Assembly (NCBI GenBank): GCA_048499805.1
Contig: JASNZF010000004.1
Span: 62,001 to 126,000, forward strand
Direction of reading: 5' to 3'
Origin: JAWXBA01 sp048499805
GTDB lineage: Bacteria; Gemmatimonadota; Gemmatimonadetes; Gemmatimonadales; GWC2-71-9
DNA: 64,000 nt
Shown here: positions 49,327-57,474 of the stretch, piece after piece
How the letters are laid out: the number at the start of each line of letters is the position of its first letter
How positions within the stretch are numbered: position 1 is the stretch's first letter
Translations under genes and position numbers: made by a program
The notes under the pieces: model-generated
What the model was told of the DNA's origin: nothing
The model's database searches: none
The model's input: the letters and a program-made list of their open reading frames with translations, nothing else

Positions 49327-49705
49327 ACGGGTCGGGCGGTAAGCCGAGTTCTGTTCCTCGCCCGAAGGCGGGGGATGGTCATCTGTCTGGGACCGCCGTC
49401 GCCGACGGCCTCGAGCAGCCTACCCACGGCTCAGGCGGTGCGGGTCGCACCTCGCCGCTGCTTGGCCTTGCTCCGACTGGGGGTTACCGTGCCACTCCTG
49501 TTGCCAGGAGCGCGGTGGGCTCTTACCCCACCCTTTCACCCTTACCCTCCGGTCGCTTGCGCTTCCTCGGGGCGGTTTGCTTTCTGTTGCCCTGTCCGTC
49601 GCCTCGCGGCGCCCAGGCGTTACCTGGCAGTCTACCCTATGGAGCTCGGACTTTCCTCAGGGCGCCCCGAAGGACACCCCGCGACCACCTTCTCCAACCC
49701 GTGGG
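49323..49705 (-). ncRNA. rnpB: RNase P RNA, bacterial type A
   Basis: On the minus strand the universally conserved blocks occur in order: GAGGAAAGTCCGAGCTCC and ATAGGG near the 5' end, TGCCAGGTAACGCCTGG, ACAGAAAGCAAACCGCC, GGTAAGGGTGAAAGGGTG, GGAGCAAGGCCAA, GGGTAGGCTGCT and ACAGAACTCGGCTTACCG at the 3' end. The ends pair as P1 (CACGGGTTGG with CCGACCCGTG), which sets the limits to about 49703 and 49326. With RnpA it removes 5' leaders from pre-tRNAs. Confidence 0.97.
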
Positions 49706-49737
49706 GGGAAGATAAGGGGGAATGGGGGATGGGGAAC

Positions 49738-50050
49738 AGGGACTGGGGACTGGGGACTGGGGACTGGGGACTGGGGACTGGGGACTGGGGACTGGGGACT
49801 GGGGACTGGGGCGTCAGGTGTCGGGTGTGGCGCCGGTGCGTACGCAAGGTGTCATCCCGAGGAGCGTCGCGACCAGGGATCCTGCCTGCCGGGATCGACC
49901 CGGACCATCGGAGTTCCATGCCCGCTGACAAGATCCCTCGCTTCGCTCGGGATGACACTCCCCACGCATGTCGAGATCATATCTTCCCCCTGCCCCCCTG
50001 CCCCCCTGCCCCCCTGCCCCCCTGCCCCCCTGCCCCCCTGCCCCCCTACC
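49738..50050. repeat. (GGGGACT)10 facing (CCCCCCTG)8, G-quadruplex-capable
   Basis: Ten exact GACTGGG heptamers (49741-49810) lie just upstream of rnpB. About eight CCCCCCTG octamers (49984-50048) end at the kinase stop. Both are G-rich outward-facing: plus strand on the left, minus strand on the right. The left array fits the G4-N3 quadruplex pattern. A REP-like inverted repeat lies between them. Confidence 0.95.
49851..49956. repeat. REP-like inverted repeat
   Basis: GTCATCCCGAG (49851-49861) and CTCGGGATGAC (49946-49956) are exact inverted ends. Within them GGGATC and GATCCC (CAGGGATCC at about 49877 and AGATCCCTCG at 49931) extend the pairing. TCGCTTCGCTCGGGATGAC-type sequences recur as dispersed intergenic repeats in many bacteria. 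Confidence 0.7.
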
Positions 50051-53000
50051 CCGTCCCAACCCCCCGCACTCGCGCCAGACCAGCCCGCGCCTCATCAACC
50101 AGTGGTAGTAGCATCTCATCCGCCTCGCGCCACTGCGCCAGCGACGCCGCGAATTCCTGCGCCGCCGCCGTACGCTGGCCCAGGCGTTCCAGCGCCAGCC
50201 CCCGCAGCAAACGAACCCGGCCCAGCACCGCCCACCGCGGGTCGAACTGCCGCCCCATCAGCTGCTCCGGCTGGAACGGCCGCAGGAGGTCTACCGCCGC
50301 CTGATACTCCCCAAGCTGGAACAGGACCTCGGCGGTGAGGGGCCGGCTGTCCCCGTTGGCGAACCCCCAGAGCGACAGCTCCGACTCGGTGGACGCCTCG
50401 GGCGGGGCGGGGGGCGCCCGCAACTGCCTTCGCGCCTCCACCGAGTCGCCGCGGTGCAGCGCCTCGAGCGCCAGCAGCGTCGGGTCGCTGGGCACGCCAC
50501 TCATCCGTTCGAGCTCCCGGAGCGGGGCAGGGGTGGTGGGGCTCAGCAGGAACAGCCCGATCGGCGCCGCCGCCACTGAACGGGCCAGCGCCTGGCGCTG
50601 GCTCGGGGTGGAGGTGCGCGAGGCCTCGACCACCTCCCGCCAGATCCGCTCGAGCTCGCTCCGGGCTCCCCCCGCCGCGCTGTAGAGCTGGGCCTGGCGC
50701 GCCCATCCCCAGGCTTCGTCCCGCCCCGAGGGGAGTTGTGCCGGCCCGATCTCGGGCGGGCGGACCGCACGTCGGACGGTGTCGGCGATGGCGATCAGCT
50801 GGGCTGCGCCCGGAACATCACCGAGGTAAGAGAGAATGTTCGCGCTCGCCAGCACGTCCTGCAGGGCCGCGGTGCCCAGCAGGCTCAACCCCTCGGGGGT
50901 GGGGTGCAGCTGGAGCATCCCCTCCCGCACGGCACGTCCGGCGCCCAGGACGTCGCCGCCGTTGAACCGCGCCCGCGCCTCCAGGAACGAGGCGAACCCC
51001 CGGGTCGGTTCGGGAAGGAGTTCCCGGATCCGGGCCGCCTCCTGCAGCGCGGCGGGGTGGTTCTCGGCGGCCAGATGCACGCCAAACAGCGCCAGCCGGG
51101 CCCGTGCGGTCTGCGGCTGGGCATCGACCCAGGACTGCGCCACCGCCAGCGCCTCGGCCCGGGCGCGCGCCACCCCCTCACGAACGGTCGGCTCGTCGAT
51201 CAGGGAGACCCCCTCCGGCGAGTGGGCGGGCGCCAGCGAGTCGGTGGCCACCAGGACGAGCTTGGGGGTGCTGCTTGCCGCGTCGGCCAGGATGGCGTTG
51301 ACGTGCTCGTAGGCCAGGACGTAGCGGGGGTCGAGCTGGATCGCCCGGCGGAAGGCCCGGAGTGCCCGGGTATGGGCTTCCGCGTAGGGACGCCCCGGGT
51401 CGTGGAAGAGGGCGTCGCCGAGTCCGTACCAGGCATCGGCGTCGGACGAGTCGCGGGCCAGGAGCACGCCGTAGAGCGCCTCCGACCGTCCCGGGTTCCC
51501 CTCGATCATGGCCCGGTAGGCGGTGATCATCACCCGTTCCCGTTCCGGGAGTCGCTCGGCAAACCGCGCCGCCCGCTCGATCGCCACCTGCGCCACCGTG
51601 TCCACCTCGCCGTAACGCCACCCTCGGGTCAGCGCCAGGCGGAAGTAGGCCAGGGCGAAGGTGCTGTCGAGCGCGATGGCCCGGTGCAGGTCGGCTTCGG
51701 CCTCGGCCAGTTCCCATCGGTGCAGGTGAGTGGCGCCGCTCAGATAGGCCCGATACCCCTCCAGCGACCAGGTGGTCACCACCGAAAGCGAGGACACGCG
51801 GGCATCCGGGCCAGCGGAGATATCCAGGAGGCGGCGGGCCAGCTCGTCGAACAGCGGGCGAACGTCGGCGGTTCCCGCACCCGAGACCTGGGCGAGGTCC
51901 ACCCGCTGGCCGCTGGCCACGTCGTAGGTGCGCGCCACCAGGAACAGGGAGTCCCCTTGACGGGTGTAGTCGCCCAGCACCACCGTCCACGCCCCGGCCT
52001 CGCGGGCGAGTCGCCGCGCCAGCTGCAGGCCCACCGGCCCATCGCCGGAGCCGCTCCCGGCGAGCAGGTCGCGCAGCCGGTCAGCGTCCACCACCGACAG
52101 GTCGTTCCACTGGCCCAGGGCCAGGGTGAGCATGCTCACGCTGCCGTCGCGCAACCAGGCCAGCTCCTCGTCGTCCCGGAGGTTGTCGAACGGCAGCACC
52201 ATCACCGACAGCCGGGGGTTCACACCCGCCGGGGGCCCATTGTCGGGAACCAACCATGCCACCACCGCGACCAGCGCCACCGCGAGGCCGAGCATCACGC
52301 CGCGACGGGCGCGCCAGCGCCGCACCGGCGGCCGCGGGGTGGCACCGGGCGGGGTGACCGGATGGTCCGCCAGCACGGCGGCGCGGAATTCCGCCGGGGA
52401 CTGGTAGCGCGCCTCGGGAATCTTCTCGAGGGCGCACATGACGGCGTGTGCCAGGGCAGGGGAGGTCCCGGGCCGCCGGGTCGCGAGCGGCTCGGGCGGG
52501 TCTAGGATCTGGCGGGACAACAGGGTGCGCGGGGGACCGTCGAACGGCGGCCGGCCCGCCAGCATCTCGTAGGTGACGACTCCCAGGGAGTAGAGGTCGC
52601 TCCGGATGTCGATCGGCTCGCCGCTGGCCTGCTCCGGGCTCATGTAGGCGGGCGTGCCCATCGCGACGCCCGGTCCCGTTGTGGGGCCGTCGCCCTCGAG
52701 CATCCGGGCCACGCCGAAGTCGGTCAACAGGGCGCGCGGCCCCGACCCTTCGAGCAGGATGTTTTCCGGCTTGATGTCACGGTGGACCACCCCCGCCTCG
52801 GCGGCGGCCTCGAGCGCCGAGGCGATGTCGGCCGCGATCCGTGCCGCCAGTTCCTCGGGGAGGGGCCCGTCCTGCTGGAGGCGCTGCCGAAGGGTCTGGC
52901 CCGCCACGCAGTCCATGACGTAGTACACCAGCCCGTTGGTCTCGGCCGCCAGGTGCACTGGCACGATGTTCGGGTGGCGCAGTCGGGCAATGATCCGGGC

Positions 53001-53213
53001 CTCGGCCAGGAACCGTGCGACGACGGTCCGGTGGCCGACCAGCTCCGGGCTCAGCACCTTGACCGCCACATCCCGCCGCAGGGTCAGGTCGGTGGCCCGG
53101 TAGACGACCCCCATCCCCCCACGACCGATTTCCGCCCCCAGTTCATACTGGGGACCGAGCGCCCCGGCGAGCGCCCGGGTCAGGTCGGCATGGGTCTCTG
53201 GGTGGTCGGTCAT
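50046..53213 (-). CDS. Eukaryotic-type Ser/Thr protein kinase with TM helix, TolB-like and TPR regions
   Basis: A protein of 1055 residues from ATG 53213 (GTG 53243 is possible). The kinase domain is complete: GRGGMGVVYRA, VAVKVL, VHRDIKPEN, TDFGVAR, SPEQ. One membrane helix (VMLGLAVALVAVVAWLV) follows a basic Pro-rich linker near residue 310. Outside, LSVMVLPFDNLRDDEELAWLRDG resembles the TolB N-terminal-like adenylate/FlgO fold, then more than 600 residues of TPR-like helices (AYFRLALTRGWRYG, ADAWYGLGDALFHD). This is a signalling receptor kinase; targets are unknown. It is divergent from the AraC-type gene, 98 bp apart. Confidence 0.9.
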   Translation of the reverse strand: MTDHPETHADLTRALAGALGPQYELGAEIGRGGMGVVYRATDLTLRRDVAVKVLSPELVGHRTVVARFLAEARIIARLRHPNIVPVHLAAETNGLVYYVMDCVAGQTLRQRLQQDGPLPEELAARIAADIASALEAAAEAGVVHRDIKPENILLEGSGPRALLTDFGVARMLEGDGPTTGPGVAMGTPAYMSPEQASGEPIDIRSDLYSLGVVTYEMLAGRPPFDGPPRTLLSRQILDPPEPLATRRPGTSPALAHAVMCALEKIPEARYQSPAEFRAAVLADHPVTPPGATPRPPVRRWRARRGVMLGLAVALVAVVAWLVPDNGPPAGVNPRLSVMVLPFDNLRDDEELAWLRDGSVSMLTLALGQWNDLSVVDADRLRDLLAGSGSGDGPVGLQLARRLAREAGAWTVVLGDYTRQGDSLFLVARTYDVASGQRVDLAQVSGAGTADVRPLFDELARRLLDISAGPDARVSSLSVVTTWSLEGYRAYLSGATHLHRWELAEAEADLHRAIALDSTFALAYFRLALTRGWRYGEVDTVAQVAIERAARFAERLPERERVMITAYRAMIEGNPGRSEALYGVLLARDSSDADAWYGLGDALFHDPGRPYAEAHTRALRAFRRAIQLDPRYVLAYEHVNAILADAASSTPKLVLVATDSLAPAHSPEGVSLIDEPTVREGVARARAEALAVAQSWVDAQPQTARARLALFGVHLAAENHPAALQEAARIRELLPEPTRGFASFLEARARFNGGDVLGAGRAVREGMLQLHPTPEGLSLLGTAALQDVLASANILSYLGDVPGAAQLIAIADTVRRAVRPPEIGPAQLPSGRDEAWGWARQAQLYSAAGGARSELERIWREVVEASRTSTPSQRQALARSVAAAPIGLFLLSPTTPAPLRELERMSGVPSDPTLLALEALHRGDSVEARRQLRAPPAPPEASTESELSLWGFANGDSRPLTAEVLFQLGEYQAAVDLLRPFQPEQLMGRQFDPRWAVLGRVRLLRGLALERLGQRTAAAQEFAASLAQWREADEMLLPLVDEARAGLARVRGVGTG

Positions 53214-53311
53214 CTCGGGGCCCGCGATCGGGTCAAGGGGCACTCCACGGCAACAAGAGGGAGACGTTTCAGGCGCCCGGTAAGATACTCGCCGCCCCCC
53301 CCCTTGATGGG

Positions 53312-54295
53312 ATGCCCGCTGCGCTCGAACCGTTGTCCGGGTCGGTTGATCCCCGGATGAGGCGCCCGGCGCAGATTCGCGAGCACTTCAGGCCGGGAGG
53401 CTGCGTGGCACGAACGCTGGTTCGGGAACAGGTTGTGGTGACCGTCGCAGCGGTGGTCCCGGCCCACGATCGGGGCCGGCTCGAGGCGGCCGGCAGCGGG
53501 TGCTTCGATGTCGTCCACCGCGACTCGGTCAGCGAGGCCGCCCGGGTCGTGCGCGAGCGTCCGGTGGACGCCGTGGTCGTCTCGGTGCACGATTGCGGGG
53601 TTGGCCAGGTCGAGGCGGTGGGACGCCTGGTCCGGAGCTTCCCGGGGGTCCCGACAGTGGCGCTGGTCTCCCGGCACGACCCCGCCGCCACCGAGATGCT
53701 GCTCCGGCTGGGCGCCACCGGGGTGCGGCAGGTGGTGGATGTCACCTCCCCGGCCGGCTGGACTCGCCTCCGCCAGCTGCTCGGCGAGCCCGCTTCGCGC
53801 GCGGCAGCCCGGATCCTCTCCCCGCTCCTCGGCGCCATGCCGGACCTGGCCCCGGACGCCCGCCTCTTTCTCGAGGCGATGGTGCGCCTGGCGCCCACCA
53901 CCCCGGCGGTGCGGAGCATCGCCGCCCAGCTCGGGATCCGTCCCAGCACCCTGATGAGCCGGTTCCAGCGGGCCAAGCTGCCCAGTCCCAAGAACTACCT
54001 CGCCGCCATCCGGTTGCTGCACGTCAGCCAGCTGCTCGATGGCGGCGGGCTGTCGGTCTGCGACGTCGCCTACCGGCTCGACTACTCCTCGCCCCAGAGT
54101 CTCTCCCGCCACCTGCGGTCGTCCCTGGGGATCACGGCAACCGAGTTTCGTCGCCGGTACAGCTTTGACGGCGCGATGGCCCGGTTCCTGGCGGTCATGA
54201 TCGAGCCCTATCAGGCGAACTGGCGGGGGTTCCATCCGCTGGCGATGACGGCGTGGGAACGGAGCGAGAAGGGAGGAGCGAGCAGGGAGAAGTAG
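53312..54295 (+). CDS. AraC-type regulator with receiver-like N-terminus
   Basis: A protein of 327 residues; ATG 53312 is used, but GTG 53402 may be the true start. Residues 40-160 alternate beta/alpha like a response-regulator receiver (VVVTVAAVVPAHD, DAVVVSVHDCG, VPTVALVSRHDPAATEMLLRLGATG), but the phosphoacceptor Asp is not clearly placed. Residues 185-295 are the AraC DNA-binding domain: VRSIAAQLGIRPSTLMSRF, then VCDVAYRLDYSSPQSLSRHLRSSLGITATEFRR. It is divergent from the big kinase, so a functional link is possible. The last dozen residues (ERSEKGGASREK) are encoded by the intergenic GAGAAGG repeat. Confidence 0.8.
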   Translation: MPAALEPLSGSVDPRMRRPAQIREHFRPGGCVARTLVREQVVVTVAAVVPAHDRGRLEAAGSGCFDVVHRDSVSEAARVVRERPVDAVVVSVHDCGVGQVEAVGRLVRSFPGVPTVALVSRHDPAATEMLLRLGATGVRQVVDVTSPAGWTRLRQLLGEPASRAAARILSPLLGAMPDLAPDARLFLEAMVRLAPTTPAVRSIAAQLGIRPSTLMSRFQRAKLPSPKNYLAAIRLLHVSQLLDGGGLSVCDVAYRLDYSSPQSLSRHLRSSLGITATEFRRRYSFDGAMARFLAVMIEPYQANWRGFHPLAMTAWERSEKGGASREK

Positions 54296-54395
54296 GTGGG
54301 GCGGGGAGGGGGTCGCGCGCTTCAGGGGCGGGGGCTGCGGCCAGGCACGGCACTTCGTTCTTGCGTCTTACTTCTCCCTTCTTGCTTCTCCCCTT
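54257..54395. repeat. Paired GAGAAGG element overlapping the regulator's 3' end
   Basis: The purine arm (54261-54292) lies inside the AraC-type coding region and the pyrimidine arm (54365-54395) touches the pyrE stop. The loop is GC-rich. Confidence 0.8.
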
Positions 54396-54935
54396 AAACC
54401 CCAAGCCGCGAGGTTGTAGTCAGCGCTACTACCTTGTATCCGCCTGCTTCGATCATGGCCGCACCGCCCTCCTCACGGTCCACCACGGCCAGCACCCCGG
54501 CGACGGTACCGCCAACGGCGAGGATCGCCTCGATGGCGTGGAGGGCGCTGGCGCCTGAGGTGATGACGTCCTCCACAACGACCACCGGGTGGTCGGGCGA
54601 GAAGCACCCTTCGATGCGACGGCCGGTGCCATGTTCCTTGGCGGCCTTGCGCACCGAGAAGGCGTCGAGGATGGGCGGGTCGTCGGCGCTCGCCCTGGCG
54701 ATCGCGTAGGCCACCGGGTCCGCGCCCATCGTCAGCCCGCCCACCGCAGCAGCCTCCCAGCCGGCGTGCCGGATCGCTGCCAGACCCAGTCGGCCGACCA
54801 GGACCTGGCCCTCGGCCGACATCGTGGTGCGCCGGGCGTCGATGTAGTAGGTCGAGCGCTTGCCGGAGGCCAGGACGAAGTCGCCGTGGCGCACGGAGCG
54901 GGCGACCAGCGCCGCCTCCAGCGCGGTGCGGTCGC

Positions 54936-54939
<4 letters not shown>
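54394..54939 (-). CDS. pyrE: Orotate phosphoribosyltransferase
   Basis: A protein of 181 residues from GTG 54939, overlapping the kinase stop as GTGA. It converts orotate and PRPP to OMP. Motifs: GDFVLASGKRSTYYID (N-terminal hood), GGLTMGADPVAYAIA, and the PRPP loop VVVVEDVITSGASAL. It ends near TTTSRLGV. The remaining pyrimidine genes are not here except upp. Its coupling to a Ser/Thr kinase is unusual. Confidence 0.95.
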
Positions 54940-55835
<896 letters not shown>

Positions 55836-55948
55836 TGGATTCGTGCAAGCTATACCGGCGCCGGTGGCCACTGCAAGCGGTTCCCGGCGTGCATGCCGCG
55901 ACTGGCGCGGTCGTCCCCCCGGATGTCCCTCTTCCTGGATGCGTCCTG

Positions 55949-57322
55949 ATGACCCCCCGTTCCCTTCTCCGGCACCCCGGTCGCCGCACCCTCCTCGGCC
56001 TGCTGGTGCTCATCGCCGCCTGCGGCGGAGGGGCCGGCCCCGCACCCGGGGGGAGTCCGGCGCCCTCCGCCGACCAGACCCTGACCGAGATCTTCAACCT
56101 GCCGGCGGTGTACAACCGGATGGGACGGCTGGCCGCCGGGGCGCCGGTCCCGTTCGTGGGCACGGTGGCCTACCTGGGTGGGCGGGGGGACTCGACCATC
56201 GCCCAGGTCGGGCTCTCGCTGACCAACCGCTCCCTGTCCTTTGAGCGCGATGGGCGGTCGTTCGCCGCCACCTTCCGGGCAGAGATCAGCTTCGCGCGGG
56301 CGGGGCAGCCGACCGTCTCCCACACCCGCGACGAGGTGGTCCGGGTGGCGGCGTTCGAGGAGACCCAGCGCTCGGAGGAGTCGATCGTCTTCCAGCAGGG
56401 GTTCCTGCTGGAACCGGGGGACTACACCGTCACCGTGGTGCTGCGCGACCTGGGGGCCAACGCCACCAGCCGGGTGGAGCGCGCGATCACCGTCCCGGCC
56501 TTCGGGGCCGGCTCGGTCACGGCCCCGATCCTGGCCTATGCCACCAGCGGCCGCCAGGTCCGTGCCGACTCCGTGCCGCTGCTCCTCAACCCGCGCGGCA
56601 CCGTCGCCCAGGGCACCCAGGACACCCTCATCATGTACGTCGAGGGCTACGGGTTCTCCCGCCCCACCACCGTTCCGGTGGAGGTGCGTGACGACCGCGG
56701 CACGATCGTGCACCGCGACTCGATCCGGTTCCTCGGGGGCCGCGAACTCGAGGGCCGCGTCATCCGGATCAACGCCACCAGCCCGCCGCTCGGCGAGCTG
56801 ACCGTCGCGATCCTCGGCCCCAGCGGCGTGCCCCGCACCGAGCAGGTCCTGGTGTCGTTCTCGCGCGGGTGGGTGGTGACCAACTACGACAACCTCCTGA
56901 GCCTGCTCCGGTTCTTTTCCTACCCGCAGTGGGTGGCCCGCCTGCGCGATGCCAGCACCGCGGAGCGGTCGGAGCTGTGGCGCGAGTTCTGGGTGGCCAC
57001 CGACCCCTCGCCGGAAACCCCCGAGAACGAGGCGCTCGACCTCTACTTCACCCGGATCGCCATCGCCAACGAGCGCTGGCGCGAGGAGGGCCCCAACGCC
57101 TGGCGCAGCGACCGCGGCGAGGTCTTCATCACCCTGGGCCAGCCCGACCTGATCAACACCAACAACCCCGGCGCCTCGGTGGCCCTGGAGCAGTGGGTCT
57201 ACACCGAGCTCCGCGGCAGCATCATCTTCGAGGGTGCCCTGGGCTTCAACCGGATGCGGATGCTGCCCGAGTCCCGCGGCGAGTTCGCCAAGATGCGCGC
57301 GATGGTGCAGCGGCGTCAGTAG
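55949..57322 (+). CDS. GWxTD-domain lipoprotein
   Basis: A protein of 457 residues from ATG 55949, which begins a lipoprotein signal (LLVLIAACGGG, Cys near 25). The N-terminal 280 residues are beta-rich repeats. The C-terminal 130 residues match the GWxTD domain: WREFWVATDPSPETPENEAL, DLYFTRIAIANERWR, GPNAWRSDRGEVFITLGQPD, with a Trp-containing end. The role of this domain is not established; it is typical of Gemmatimonadota and Bacteroidota envelope proteins. The upstream frame from 55835 is not needed. A G-rich octamer repeat begins at its stop. Confidence 0.82.
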   Translation: MTPRSLLRHPGRRTLLGLLVLIAACGGGAGPAPGGSPAPSADQTLTEIFNLPAVYNRMGRLAAGAPVPFVGTVAYLGGRGDSTIAQVGLSLTNRSLSFERDGRSFAATFRAEISFARAGQPTVSHTRDEVVRVAAFEETQRSEESIVFQQGFLLEPGDYTVTVVLRDLGANATSRVERAITVPAFGAGSVTAPILAYATSGRQVRADSVPLLLNPRGTVAQGTQDTLIMYVEGYGFSRPTTVPVEVRDDRGTIVHRDSIRFLGGRELEGRVIRINATSPPLGELTVAILGPSGVPRTEQVLVSFSRGWVVTNYDNLLSLLRFFSYPQWVARLRDASTAERSELWREFWVATDPSPETPENEALDLYFTRIAIANERWREEGPNAWRSDRGEVFITLGQPDLINTNNPGASVALEQWVYTELRGSIIFEGALGFNRMRMLPESRGEFAKMRAMVQRRQ

Positions 57323-57324
57323 TC

Positions 57325-57474
57325 GGCGGGGCAGGGGGGCGGCGCGGCAGCGGGGCCGCGACTCCCGGCTTCGAGCTGCCCCTGGGCGCGTCGGTGTCAG
57401 CCTGCCCCGAGTTACATTCGAGGTGAGGGGGGCAGCCGGCCCCCCTGCCCCCCTGCCCCCCTGCCCCCCTGCCC
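57325..57474. repeat. Paired CAGGGGGG / CCCCCCTG element containing the polA -10
   Basis: The purine arm (57328-57356) follows the GWxTD stop. The pyrimidine arm (57440-57474) has four CCCCCCTG units and reaches the polA ATG. TACATT (57413-57418) between the arms is a likely -10 hexamer, which would put the pyrimidine arm in the polA leader. Confidence 0.85.

Noticed and set aside
48930..49427. A minus-strand frame ending in a GTGA overlap with a possible GTG start of mtgA
   Set aside because: mtgA has a perfect GGGAGGAG in front of ATG 48903, and the upstream frame overlaps the end of rnpB and has no protein-like features.
49738..50050. Possible CRISPR array
   Set aside because: Units are 7-8 bp with no spacers, and there are no cas genes.
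49129..50304. A plus-strand frame with repeated WGLGTGD units resembling a repeat protein
   Set aside because: It is the translation of the GGGGACT array and the antisense of rnpB, not a gene.
50736..52505. A 589-residue open frame antisense to the receptor kinase
   Set aside because: Shadow frame of the TPR/kinase coding strand without any family signature.
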